This document shows positions 23,801 through 34,848 of a stretch of 64,000 nucleotides of DNA, piece by piece; within the stretch, counting starts at the first letter, position 1, and every line of letters begins with the position of its first letter. Below the pieces are notes generated by a model. The model ran no database searches. It saw only the letters and a list, made by a program, of their open reading frames with translations, and had not been told where the DNA came from. The DNA comes from Gammaproteobacteria bacterium (GTDB lineage: Bacteria; Pseudomonadota; Gammaproteobacteria; Nevskiales; Nevskiaceae): the NCBI GenBank assembly GCA_026398815.1, contig JAPLSA010000008.1, positions 217,255 through 281,254 on the forward strand. Direction: 5' to 3'. A program made the translations under genes and the position numbers.

Positions 23801-24769
23801 TTACTCGGGCTTGCGCGGGCGGTAGCCGGTCCAGCCGGCGGGCTTGGCGGTGCGGTCGACCTTCTTGACCGCGTCGCGACGCGGCACGTCGCCGACCTTG
23901 CGTTCTTCGGCACCCGGCCGCGAGCGGCGCTCGCGTTGCGGCCTTGCCTTCTTCGGCGCGGCGAAGCCGACGGCTGCGCGCAGTGCGTTCAGCTCGTCCT
24001 TGTCCAGCTCGCGGTAGCCGCCGGACTTCACGCCGCGGCCGAGCACGATCGGGCCGTAGCGAACGCGGATCAGGCGGCTGACCTTCAGCTCCTGCGATTC
24101 GAACAGCCGGCGCACCTCGCGGTTGCGGCCTTCCTTCAGGGTGACGCGCCACCAGGTGTTGGCGGCCGACTTGGCTTCGGCGCCGTCGTCCTCATCCTCG
24201 AACGCGGCCTCGTTGTGCCCGCCGGCCTCGATCTTGTCGAAGTGCGCCGGGCCGTCGTCCAGTTCCACGCCCTTGCGCAGCTTGTTCAGGGTTTCGTTGG
24301 TGATGCTGCCGAGCACGCGCACCGCGTACTCGCGTTCCAGCTCGAAGCTCGGATGGGTCAGCCGCCGCGCCAGCTCGCCGTCGTTGGTCAGCAGCAGCAG
24401 ACCGGAAGTGTTGAGATCGAGCCGGCCGACGGCGATCCAGCGGCCGGAATCCAGCTTCGGCAGCTTCCTGAACACGGTCTTGCGGCCTTCCGGATCGTCT
24501 CGCGTCACCAGTTCGCCGACCCGCTTCTTGTAGAGCAGCACCTGGGTCGCTTCGCGGTCCATCGAATGGCGCACCGAACGGCCGTCGACCGTCACCCGAT
24601 CGCCAGCGACCACTTTCTGGCCGGGCGTCGCCGGATCGCCGTTCACCTTGATCCGGCCCTCGGCGACCATCGCTTCGATCGCCCGCCTGGAGGCAACGCC
24701 GGCATCGGCCAGCACTTTCTGGATGCGTTCGCCGCCGCCGGCCTTCGATCCCGCCTTGGGCGCGCTCAA
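23801..24769 (-). CDS. rluB: 23S rRNA pseudouridine(2605) synthase
   Basis: A 322-residue RsuA-family enzyme that makes pseudouridine at 23S position 2605 (E. coli numbering). The N-terminal S4 RNA-binding domain (about residues 14-60) begins 'ERIQKVLADAGVASRRAIE'. The catalytic Asp lies in 'GRLDLNTSGLLLLTNDGEL' (about residue 117), and the basic C-terminal tail (about 270-322) is typical of RluB. The start appears to be TTG at 24769, overlapping the scpB stop (TTGA), because the S4 domain leaves little room for a later start. The acidic insertion around residues 185-200 is unusual but does not touch the active site. The neighbourhood scpA-scpB-rluB is common. Confidence 0.92.
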   Translation of the reverse strand: MSAPKAGSKAGGGERIQKVLADAGVASRRAIEAMVAEGRIKVNGDPATPGQKVVAGDRVTVDGRSVRHSMDREATQVLLYKKRVGELVTRDDPEGRKTVFRKLPKLDSGRWIAVGRLDLNTSGLLLLTNDGELARRLTHPSFELEREYAVRVLGSITNETLNKLRKGVELDDGPAHFDKIEAGGHNEAAFEDEDDGAEAKSAANTWWRVTLKEGRNREVRRLFESQELKVSRLIRVRYGPIVLGRGVKSGGYRELDKDELNALRAAVGFAAPKKARPQRERRSRPGAEERKVGDVPRRDAVKKVDRTAKPAGWTGYRPRKPE

Positions 24770-25485
24770 TGGAGCACCGCATCGGTGGGCGGCTCGGCCG
24801 ACGGTGGTGCCGCCTGCTCGTCGACATCGCCCTCCTCGGCCGGCATCGCGGTCTGCGCCAGCCCGGCGCCGAGCTTCGACAGCGCGGCTTCCAGCTGTTC
24901 GAGATCCTTCACGTCCGGCAGCGCCGGCAGCTGGTCGAGGGTTTTCAGGTTGAAGTCATCCAGGAACTGCGTCGTGGTGCCGAACAGCGCCGGCCGGCCG
25001 GGAACATCCTTGACGCCGAGTTCGCGAATCCAGCCGCGCTCGCTGAGCGTGCGCAGGATGTTCGACGACACCGCCACGCCGCGCACGTCCTCGATCTCGC
25101 CACGGGTGATCGGCTGGCGATAGACGATCAGCGCCAGCGTTTCCAGCAGCGCGCGCGAATATTTCGGTGGCTTTTCCTGCCACAGCCGCGCCACCCATTC
25201 GGCGTACTCGGGCCGCACCTGCACGCGCCAGCCACCCGCCACTTCGCGCAGTTCGCTGGCGGTGCCGGAGAAACGCGCATCGACCAGCGCCAGCGCCTCG
25301 CGCAGCTCGCGCTTGCCGAGATTGAACTCGGAGCCGACGAAGCGCACCAGCTGCTCCATCGACAGCGGGCCGTCGGAGGCCAGCAGCAGCGCTTCGATGA
25401 TCAGGCTGATCGCGGCGAGGTCGACTGCCGGCGCGGGGTTCGCGTCGGCGTCGGCGATCGGGTTGTCCTGCACGTCTTCTTCCAC
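24766..25485 (-). CDS. scpB: Segregation and condensation protein B
   Basis: A 239-residue winged-helix protein, the dimeric ScpB (kite) subunit of the SMC-ScpAB condensin. The core from 'LAAISLIIEALLLASDGPLS' to 'RPALFGTTTQFLDDFNL' (residues 20-190) matches the family. The C-terminus is an acidic and Pro-rich tail. No ATG is suitably placed. I choose GTG at 25485, preceded by AAGGA; a second GTG at 25473 is possible. Unusually, scpB is separated from scpA by an ABC exporter pair rather than adjoining it. smc lies about 10 kb away on the same strand. Confidence 0.93.
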   Translation of the reverse strand: MEEDVQDNPIADADANPAPAVDLAAISLIIEALLLASDGPLSMEQLVRFVGSEFNLGKRELREALALVDARFSGTASELREVAGGWRVQVRPEYAEWVARLWQEKPPKYSRALLETLALIVYRQPITRGEIEDVRGVAVSSNILRTLSERGWIRELGVKDVPGRPALFGTTTQFLDDFNLKTLDQLPALPDVKDLEQLEAALSKLGAGLAQTAMPAEEGDVDEQAAPPSAEPPTDAVLH

Positions 25486-25523
25486 GGATTCGATTCCTTC
25501 AGTGCCACAAAACAGTTGGTGTC

Positions 25524-27044
25524 TCAGTATCCCAGCAAAGCCTGGCGGTTCGCGTCGCGCCACCATTCGAAGAACGGCACCAGCACCACCAGCAGCACGA
25601 TCGCCGCGCCCCAGTGGCTGCCGATGGCCAGCAGCCAGGCGGCGCCGGCCCAGCCGAACTGCATCGCCAGCACGCTGACGATGTCGAGCGGATCGCGATT
25701 GCGGCGCGCAGCCGCCACCTGCACGAACGAACGGCGGGTCACCGGATACGGCCGCGCCACTTCGATGGCGCAGGCGCAAAAGCCCGCGCCGAAGCCGCAG
25801 ATCAGGCAGACCAGACCGCTCCAGGGGTCCTGCAGCGCCGCCCACAGCGAGGCCAGCAGCATCAGCGCCAGCACCGGCGCCAGCGCGGCGATGCACTTGT
25901 AGGCGATCAGGCGCTGGCGGGGCTGCGGCGCGCTGCCGAGCAGCGCCGGCGATTCCTCGGCGCTGATCATCAGGTTCGACACGTACTGGCTCAGCTGCGC
26001 GGCAAAGAAGGTGGTAGCCGCCACGGCCGCCGCCAGCCGGGTATCGCCCCGGAACAGGTTGCCGTAGAAGAACGCGACGATCAGCAGCGGCTGCGCCGCC
26101 AGCGCGATCGCCAGGCGGCCGTCGCGCAGGATGGTCCGCCACTCCTTCAGCAGCAGGACGCGAAACAGGCGGGTATCGAAACGCAGCCCGCCGGACGAGG
26201 CAGGCGCGGCCGCTGCGGCCGGCTCCGGGGATTGCACGGCCAGCAGCACTACCGGCGCCGCAAAACGGGCAGCGGCCGGCAGCGCCAGAGTCGCCAGCAG
26301 CAGCAGGCTCAGCAGCGCCGTCGCGTCACCGGTCAGCGCCAGCGCCGGCAGCCGCAGCAGCCCGGCCCAGTCGCTCAGGCCGTTGCCGGACAGCGACAGC
26401 GCCGTTACATCGGCCTGCGGTCCGGCCGGCCCCGGATCGACGAGGCTGCCGATCACGAACAGCAGCGGTGCGCCGGCCTGCACGCCCTGCAGCACGCGGC
26501 GGCCGCGCACCAGCCCGAACAGCCGCACGGCAAGGGCCATCACGGCCAGCGCCAGCGCCACCGTCAGCGCCGCCAGCATCACGGTGACCGGATAGGCCAG
26601 CAGGAACACCGGCCGGCCGAGCAGCGCGCCCATGTTGGCCACCGGGGTCACCAGCAGGATCGAGATCGCCCAGGTGCTGACGATCAGCGACAGCACCCGC
26701 ATCGCCATGATCCGGCGGAACGGCAGCGGGCTCATCAGGTGCAGGCTCAGTTCGCGGCCCGCGAGGATCAGCCGGAAGGTGGCCAGCAGCGCCGCCATCA
26801 GCATGAAGAACTCCAGGCTCAGCAGCAGCAGGCCGGAAAGCTCCAGCAGCTTGTCGGTCGGCATGGGCCGCACCGACTGGAACATGCCCCACAGCACCAG
26901 GCCAGCACCGGCGTGCAGCAGCACGATGAACAGCGCGTACAGGGCCAGCGCCCAGCGCCGGTTCTTGCCGAAGCCGAAGCTGCGGATGCTCAGCCGCAGG
27001 TCCTGCACGATCAGCCACGGCAGGCTGCCCGCCGGCATCCTCAT
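25524..27044 (-). CDS. ABC-2 type transporter permease
   Basis: A 506-residue integral inner-membrane protein. Hydrophobic segments are seen at about 35-55, 68-90, 110-135, 140-175, 245-270, 310-345 and 375-500, separated by short basic loops, as in large ABC-2 permeases. It follows the ATPase gene with an ATGA overlap, so the two form one exporter. The substrate cannot be inferred. Pairs of this size are often annotated as Na+ or drug exporters without evidence. The C-terminal region after 'NRDPLDIV' contains three close membrane segments. Confidence 0.85.
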   Translation of the reverse strand: MRMPAGSLPWLIVQDLRLSIRSFGFGKNRRWALALYALFIVLLHAGAGLVLWGMFQSVRPMPTDKLLELSGLLLLSLEFFMLMAALLATFRLILAGRELSLHLMSPLPFRRIMAMRVLSLIVSTWAISILLVTPVANMGALLGRPVFLLAYPVTVMLAALTVALALAVMALAVRLFGLVRGRRVLQGVQAGAPLLFVIGSLVDPGPAGPQADVTALSLSGNGLSDWAGLLRLPALALTGDATALLSLLLLATLALPAAARFAAPVVLLAVQSPEPAAAAAPASSGGLRFDTRLFRVLLLKEWRTILRDGRLAIALAAQPLLIVAFFYGNLFRGDTRLAAAVAATTFFAAQLSQYVSNLMISAEESPALLGSAPQPRQRLIAYKCIAALAPVLALMLLASLWAALQDPWSGLVCLICGFGAGFCACAIEVARPYPVTRRSFVQVAAARRNRDPLDIVSVLAMQFGWAGAAWLLAIGSHWGAAIVLLVVLVPFFEWWRDANRQALLGY

Positions 27045-27799
27045 GCCGGGGTCGCGCCCGCTGCCGCATCGGGACCGGTGGCCGACAGGAACAGGTCTTC
27101 CAGCGTCGAATCGTCCGCGCCATAGCGGGCGCGCAGTTCGTCCAGCGTGCCTTCGGCGATCAGCCGGCCGCTGCGGATCAGGCCGATGCGCGAGGCCATG
27201 CGTTCGGCCACTTCCAGGATGTGGGTGGTGAACAGCACGGTCAGACCATCGCGCACCAGCTGGCCGAGGAAATCCTTGACCCGGCGCGCGGCAGCGACAT
27301 CAAGGCCGGTCAGCGGTTCGTCGAGGATCAGCAGCGCCGGATCGTGGATCAGCGCGCCGGCCAGGGTCAGCTTCTGCTGCATGCCGCGCGACAGGTTTTC
27401 GCAGTAGTGGCCGCGCGCGTCCCAGAGATCGAGCCAGCGCAACAGTTCCTCGCCTTTCTTCTCGGCGATCCGGCCATCGACACCCCAGAGCCCGGCGACG
27501 AATTCCAGGTACTCGGTGCAGCGCAGCTTGCCGTACAGCAGCGGCTCGTCCGGCAGAAAGGCCAGCCGCTGCTTGGCGGCGATCGGCGCCTTCACCAGGT
27601 CGTGGCCCAGCACCTCGATGCTGCCGCTGTCCGGCTGCAGCAGGCCGGCGATCATCCGCAGCGTGGTGGTCTTGCCGGCGCCGTTGGCGCCGAGCAGCGC
27701 GTAGAACTCGCCGCGCTCGACGCGCAGGTTCAGGCCGGCGACGGCGGGCTTGCCGCCGAAGGTCCGCGCGACCTCGCGCAGCTGCAGCGCTGCGGTCAT
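27041..27799 (-). CDS. ABC transporter ATP-binding protein
   Basis: A 252-residue ATPase with Walker A 'GANGAGKTT' (about residues 38-46), the signature region 'LSRGMQQKLTLAGAL' (about 133-147), Walker B 'ALLILDEPLTGLD' (about 153-165) and the switch His in 'LFTTHILEVAERM'. It is the CcmA/NatA type that pairs with ABC-2 permeases. Its ATG overlaps the scpA stop (ATGA) and its own stop overlaps the permease start, so scpA, ATPase and permease are translationally chained. It powers export by the downstream permease. Confidence 0.93.
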   Translation of the reverse strand: MTAALQLREVARTFGGKPAVAGLNLRVERGEFYALLGANGAGKTTTLRMIAGLLQPDSGSIEVLGHDLVKAPIAAKQRLAFLPDEPLLYGKLRCTEYLEFVAGLWGVDGRIAEKKGEELLRWLDLWDARGHYCENLSRGMQQKLTLAGALIHDPALLILDEPLTGLDVAAARRVKDFLGQLVRDGLTVLFTTHILEVAERMASRIGLIRSGRLIAEGTLDELRARYGADDSTLEDLFLSATGPDAAAGATPA

Positions 27800-28653
27800 G
27801 CGTCTTCGGCAAGCGCGGTTTCGGCAGACCCGGCGGCGGCGATGGTCACCGGCATGAACGGCCCGGCCTGGGTGATTTCCAGCATCGACGACTTGGCCAG
27901 TTCCAGGATCGCCAGCAGGCAGACCACGACACCGGCGCGGCCTTCGGCGAGGTCGATCAGGTCGACGAAGCGGATCGGCCCGTTGCGGACCCGGTCGAGC
28001 ACCGAACTCATCCGTTCGCGCACGGAAAGCGGCTCGCGGGCGATGGTATGGCGGGTGAACAGCTCGGCGCGCAGCAACACTTCGCGGAAGGCCAGCATCA
28101 GCTCGCGCACGCCGGGCGGCGGCGGCGGCCGGGCATCGATGAGCTTGTCCGGCCGCGCCTGCACCACGGCGATCTCGCGGCCGACTCTCGGCAGCGCGTC
28201 CAGGTTTTCGGCGGCGGTCTTGAAGCGCTCGTATTCCTGCAGCCGGCGCACCAGTTCCATGCGCGGATCACCGCCGGTCTCGTCTTCGTGCGCAGACGGC
28301 TTCGGCAGCAGGATGCGCGACTTGATCTCGGCCAGCCAGGCGGCCATCACCAGGTACTCGGCCGCCAGTTCCAGGCGCAGCTCGCGCATCAGGCGGATGT
28401 AGTCCATGTACTGCTGGGTGATCTTCAGCACCGGGATATCGAGGATGTCCAGGTTCTGCTTGCGGATCAGGTACAGCAGCAGATCGAGCGGGCCTTCGAA
28501 GGTTTCGAGGAACACCTCCAGCGCATCCGGCGGGATGTACAGATCGCTCGGCAGCTGCGCCAGCGGCGCGCCGTTGACCAGCGGCACGCGGCTTTCGGCG
28601 GACGGCTCGGCGGCCGCTTCGGCCTCGGCCGGGAACAGGTCCGGCTCGTTCAC
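27796..28653 (-). CDS. scpA: Segregation and condensation protein A
   Basis: A 285-residue kleisin that bridges SMC head domains in the chromosome-condensing complex. The start is GTG at 28653, overlapping the trpS stop (GTGA); the frame is open upstream but is trpS sequence in another frame. The N-terminal helical domain begins '[20 protein letters not shown]' (about residues 47-66), the family hallmark. The C-terminal winged helix is '[25 protein letters not shown]'. The order trpS-scpA is usual in gammaproteobacteria, whereas an ABC exporter between scpA and scpB is not. Confidence 0.95.
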   Translation of the reverse strand: MNEPDLFPAEAEAAAEPSAESRVPLVNGAPLAQLPSDLYIPPDALEVFLETFEGPLDLLLYLIRKQNLDILDIPVLKITQQYMDYIRLMRELRLELAAEYLVMAAWLAEIKSRILLPKPSAHEDETGGDPRMELVRRLQEYERFKTAAENLDALPRVGREIAVVQARPDKLIDARPPPPPGVRELMLAFREVLLRAELFTRHTIAREPLSVRERMSSVLDRVRNGPIRFVDLIDLAEGRAGVVVCLLAILELAKSSMLEITQAGPFMPVTIAAAGSAETALAEDA

Positions 28654-29654
28654 GCCGGGATCAGCCCCAGCGCTTCGTGGACACGGGCCAAGGTGGCGTT
28701 GGCGCGGCGGCTGGCGCGTTCGGCACCGTCCTTCAGCACCGCGCGCAAGCCGTCGCGGTCCTCGCGCAGTTCGGCGTACTTGGCCTGCACCGGCTTCAGG
28801 CACTCGACCACGGCGTCGGCGACCGCGCCCTTGAAGGCGCCGTACTGCTTGCCTTCGAACTCGGCTTCAAGCTGGGCCACGGTCTTGCCGGTGGTCGCCG
28901 CCAGGATCGACAGCAGGTTGGACACGCCGGGCTTGGCGGCGATGTCGAAGCGCACCACGCCATCCATGTCGGTGACCGCGCGCTTGATCTTGCGGACGAT
29001 CACGTCCGGACCATCGAGCAGGTACAGGGCATTGGTTTCGGCGTCATCGGACTTCGACATCTTCGCGGTCGGGTCCTGCAGGCCCATGATCCGGGCGCCG
29101 ACCGGCGGGATCATCGGCTCCGGCACCGTGAAGACGGGGCCATAGATATTGTTGACCCGGTTGGCGATGTCGCGGGTCAGCTCCAGATGCTGCTTCTGGT
29201 CGTCACCGACCGGCACCTGGGCGGCGTCATAGAGCAGGATGTCGGCCGCCATCAGTACCGGATAGCCGAACAGGCCGGCGTTGATGTTGTCGGCGTGCTT
29301 GGCGCTCTTGTCCTTGAACTGCGTCATCCGGCCCAGCTCGCCGAACTGCGTGTAGCAGTTGAGGATCCAGCCGAGCTGCGAATGCGCCGGCACATGGCTC
29401 TGCACGAACAGCACGTTGTCCTTGGGATCGAGCCCGCAGGCGATGTACAGCGCCAGGAATTCGTAGCAGCGCTCGCGCAGGATTGCCGGGTCCTGGCGCA
29501 CGGTGATCGCGTGCAGGTCCACCAGCATGTAGTGGCAGTCGTACGTCGCCGACAGTGGCAGCCAGTTCTTGATCGCGCCGAGGTAGTTGCCAAGCGTGAG
29601 ACGGCCGGACGGCTGGATGCCGGACAGGACGGTAGGGCGCGGGTTCGCAGTCAT
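28650..29654 (-). CDS. trpS: Tryptophanyl-tRNA synthetase
   Basis: A 334-residue class I aminoacyl-tRNA synthetase, the usual bacterial length. The HIGH-type signature is at the N-terminus ('[18 protein letters not shown]', about residues 11-28) and the KMSKS loop is 'AKMSKS' near residue 200. It charges tRNA-Trp in the cytosol. It lies upstream of scpA with a GTGA overlap and downstream of the M50-like gene by 20 bp, so it probably belongs to one transcript running from about 31.0 kb to 24 kb. Confidence 0.97.
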   Translation of the reverse strand: MTANPRPTVLSGIQPSGRLTLGNYLGAIKNWLPLSATYDCHYMLVDLHAITVRQDPAILRERCYEFLALYIACGLDPKDNVLFVQSHVPAHSQLGWILNCYTQFGELGRMTQFKDKSAKHADNINAGLFGYPVLMAADILLYDAAQVPVGDDQKQHLELTRDIANRVNNIYGPVFTVPEPMIPPVGARIMGLQDPTAKMSKSDDAETNALYLLDGPDVIVRKIKRAVTDMDGVVRFDIAAKPGVSNLLSILAATTGKTVAQLEAEFEGKQYGAFKGAVADAVVECLKPVQAKYAELREDRDGLRAVLKDGAERASRRANATLARVHEALGLIPA

Positions 29655-29674
29655 CGGTCGAAAAGCGTTGGGGT

Positions 29675-30337
29675 TCAGACGAGGGTGACGATCATCGAGA
29701 TCAGGCCGAGCAGCAGGCTGATCAGCGGAGTCATGATCGCGCCAAGCACGCCGACGAAGGCGAGCAGCAGGATGATCGGGAAGGTGTAAGGCTGGATGCT
29801 TTCCAGCTGCTGCGCCGGCTTCGGCGGCAGGGTCACCAGCAGCATGCGACCGACATCGAACGGCGGCAGCGGCAGCAGGTTCAGCACCAGGAAGCTCAGG
29901 TTGAAACTGATGCCGAGCTGGGCCATCAGGTGCACGCCAAGGCCCACGCCTTCGGCCGCGCCATAGGTGAACTTGAAGACGAAGGCCCAGGCCAGCGCCA
30001 TCAGGAAATTGGCCACCAGGCCGGCGGCGGCCACCTTGACCGCGCCACTCTTCGGATCGCGGAAATTGCGTTCCGAGATCGGCACGAACTTCGGCCAGCC
30101 GATCAGCAGGCCGCCCAGCCCCGCCTGGCTCAGCGCAATGAACACGCCGGGCAGCAGCAGGGTGCCGATGGGATCGACATGCTTCAGCGGATTGAGGCTG
30201 ATGCGGTCGTACTGCTTGCCGGTGTTATCGCCGAGCAGCAGCGCGACGCGGCCACGGGCGATTTCGCGAACGGTGAGCGCCAGCACCAGCGGCAGCAGCG
30301 AAACCGCCAGCCGCTGAAAGAGATCGAGGGAGTCCAT
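29675..30337 (-). CDS. M50 (site-2 protease)-like membrane protein lacking the HExxH zinc motif
   Basis: A 220-residue polytopic membrane protein that matches the short M50 family found beside trpS: '[19 protein letters not shown]' (about 46-64), '[20 protein letters not shown]' (about 80-99) and '[13 protein letters not shown]' with D161. In active relatives the first helix carries HExxH. Here residues 24-28 read REIAR, so both zinc-binding histidines are Arg while the Glu and D161 remain. It should not bind zinc in the normal way and is probably a pseudoprotease, perhaps acting in binding or membrane-protein handling. The frame is otherwise intact. Confidence 0.88.
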   Translation of the reverse strand: MDSLDLFQRLAVSLLPLVLALTVREIARGRVALLLGDNTGKQYDRISLNPLKHVDPIGTLLLPGVFIALSQAGLGGLLIGWPKFVPISERNFRDPKSGAVKVAAAGLVANFLMALAWAFVFKFTYGAAEGVGLGVHLMAQLGISFNLSFLVLNLLPLPPFDVGRMLLVTLPPKPAQQLESIQPYTFPIILLLAFVGVLGAIMTPLISLLLGLISMIVTLV

Positions 30338-30376
30338 GCGGCGATTATACCGGCCGGCCGTCGGCCAGCCGCCGGC

Positions 30377-31012
30377 TCAGTCGTCCGCCAGCCCGAGCAT
30401 CGAGACGTCGCCCTTGCCCCGGCGCAGCAGCACCGGCGCGTCGCCGGTGAGGTCGAGCACGGTGGTCGGTTCGGTGCCGCAGTTGCCGGCATCAAGCACC
30501 AGATCGACCGAGCGTTCCAGCCGCGCCCGGTCGTCGTCGAGGTCGTTCAGCGGCTGTTCCTCGTCCGGCCACTGCAGCGTGCAGCTGAGTAGCGGCTCGC
30601 CGACCAGTTCCAGCAGCGCCTGGGTCACCTTGTGCTCGGGCACACGGATGCCGATGGTCTTGCGCTTCTCGTGCTGCACACGGCGCGGCAGTTCCTTGGT
30701 CGCTTCGAGCACGAAGGTGTACGGCCCCGGCGTCAGCTGCTTGAGCAGGCGGAACTGCCAGTTGTCGACCCGCGCGTAGGTGGCGATTTCGGAGAGATCG
30801 CGGCAGACCAAGGTGAACTGGTGGTGACGATCGAACTCGCGCAGGCCGCGGATGCGCTCGGCCGCGTCGCGGTCGGCCAGCCGGCAGCCGAAGGCGTAGC
30901 AGGAGTCGGTCGGATAGGCGATCACCGCGCCCTGGCGGACGCGGTCGGCCGCCCGCTGCAGCCAGCGGCGCTGCGGGTCGACGGGGTGCAGTTCAAGCCA
31001 TTCGGAAGCCAT
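30377..31012 (-). CDS. YciO/Sua5-family (threonylcarbamoyl-AMP synthase-like) protein
   Basis: A 211-residue cytosolic protein with the YrdC/YciO fold: 'GAVIAYPTDSCYAFGCRL' (about 28-45), 'HHQFTLVCRDLSEIATYA' (about 63-80), 'LLKQLTPGPYTFVLEATKELPRR' (about 89-111) and 'KRKTIGIRVPEH'. YrdC/TsaC makes the threonylcarbamoyl-AMP used for t6A at position 37 of ANN-decoding tRNAs. YciO is a paralogue whose physiological role is less certain, and the Arg-rich context here resembles YciO more than TsaC. It is adjacent to the M50-like gene, as in many gammaproteobacteria. Confidence 0.85.
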   Translation of the reverse strand: MASEWLELHPVDPQRRWLQRAADRVRQGAVIAYPTDSCYAFGCRLADRDAAERIRGLREFDRHHQFTLVCRDLSEIATYARVDNWQFRLLKQLTPGPYTFVLEATKELPRRVQHEKRKTIGIRVPEHKVTQALLELVGEPLLSCTLQWPDEEQPLNDLDDDRARLERSVDLVLDAGNCGTEPTTVLDLTGDAPVLLRRGKGDVSMLGLADD

Positions 31013-31056
31013 GCCGGCATTGTCCCATGCCTGTGTGGCAGGGCGCCGGACCGGCC

Positions 31057-31085
31057 GATGACGCAGCGGGACGCGTGGCTATAAT
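31057..31085 (+). promoter_or_regulatory. Candidate promoter of yciB
   Basis: A perfect TATAAT lies at 31080-31085, 50 bp upstream of the yciB start. The -35 region at 17-bp spacing (GATGAC at 31057) is poor, so activator help or a non-optimal spacing is likely. Confidence 0.45.
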
Positions 31086-31135
31086 CCGGCCCATTCGCGG
31101 TCTGCCGGACCGCTGCCAGAGCCTCACGCCGCGCC

Positions 31136-31687
31136 ATGAATGCCGTACTCGACCTGATTCCCGCGATCCTGTTCTTCGCGGCCTACAAGCTGTACGGCAT
31201 GTTCACGGCCACCGCCGTGCTGGTCGTGTCGCTGCTGCTGATGGTGCTGGTCACCTGGCGGCGCACCGGCCAGGTGCCGAAGCTGCAGCTGGCGACGGCC
31301 CTGGTGGCGACCGTGCTCGGCGGCATGACGCTGTGGTTCCGCGACCCGACGTTCATCCTGTTCAAGCCGACCGCGATCTACGGCGCGTTCGCCTTGGCGC
31401 TGCTCGGCAGCCACGTGATCGGCGACAAGGTGCTGATGCAGCGAATCCCGCAGAAGGCGATGGTGATGCCGGATGCGCTGTGGCGGCGGCTGAACTTCGC
31501 CTGGGCGCTGTTCTTCGCGTTCTGCGCGCTGCTGAACGTCTACGTGGCGCTGAACTTCAGCGAGGAAGTCTGGGTGAAGGTCAAGGTGTTCGGCTTCACG
31601 GCGCTGATGTTCGTGTTCATGCTGGCGCACATCCCGTTCCTGTCCCGCTACCTGGTCGACTCCCCGAAAGATGCCGCTCCGCGTTGA
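31136..31687 (+). CDS. yciB: Inner membrane septation-associated protein A (YciB/IspZ family)
   Basis: A 183-residue inner-membrane protein, nearly all hydrophobic, with about five membrane spans. The family signatures 'DLIPAILFFAAYKLYG' at the N-terminus, 'FILFKPTAIYGAFALALLG' (about 78-96) and 'LNFAWALFFAFCALLNVYVAL' (about 120-140) are intact. YciB is linked to envelope integrity and septation. The BolA-like gene begins inside its 3' end (17-nt overlap), a common pairing. A TATAAT box lies upstream. Confidence 0.95.
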   Translation: MNAVLDLIPAILFFAAYKLYGMFTATAVLVVSLLLMVLVTWRRTGQVPKLQLATALVATVLGGMTLWFRDPTFILFKPTAIYGAFALALLGSHVIGDKVLMQRIPQKAMVMPDALWRRLNFAWALFFAFCALLNVYVALNFSEEVWVKVKVFGFTALMFVFMLAHIPFLSRYLVDSPKDAAPR

Positions 31688-31943
31688 CAACATCCGCCAG
31701 ACGCTCGAAGCGGTGCTGGCCCCGACCCGCCTCGACATCGAGGACGACAGCCATCGCCACGCCGGCCATGCCGGTGCCAAGGGCGGCGGTCACTACCGGG
31801 TGTACATCGTGTCGGCGAAGTTCAGCGGCCGCACGCTGATCGCCCGCCACCGAATGGTCTACGAAGCGCTGGCCGAGCAGATGAAGGGCGACATCCACGC
31901 GCTGTCGCTGGTCACCAAGGCGCCGGACGAAATCGGCGAATAA
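31671..31943 (+). CDS. BolA-family protein
   Basis: A 90-residue protein with the BolA class II KH-like fold: N-terminal helix 'VDNIRQTLEAVL', then the His-rich loop 'DSHRHAGHAG' (about residues 26-35) and the core 'HYRVYIVSAKFSGRTLIARHRMVYEALAE'. BolA proteins partner with monothiol glutaredoxins in Fe-S handling and affect envelope gene expression. The start overlaps yciB by 17 nt. The sequence is closer to the BolA/YrbA superfamily in general than to one named member, so no symbol is given. Confidence 0.9.
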   Translation: MPLRVDNIRQTLEAVLAPTRLDIEDDSHRHAGHAGAKGGGHYRVYIVSAKFSGRTLIARHRMVYEALAEQMKGDIHALSLVTKAPDEIGE

Positions 31944-31949
31944 GGCGGC

Positions 31950-34791
<2,842 letters not shown>

Positions 34792-34848
34792 CGTTTCGCC
34801 TTAGCCCCTGAAATCTCCACGATTGGCCTGACCTTAAAGCCCAGACGA

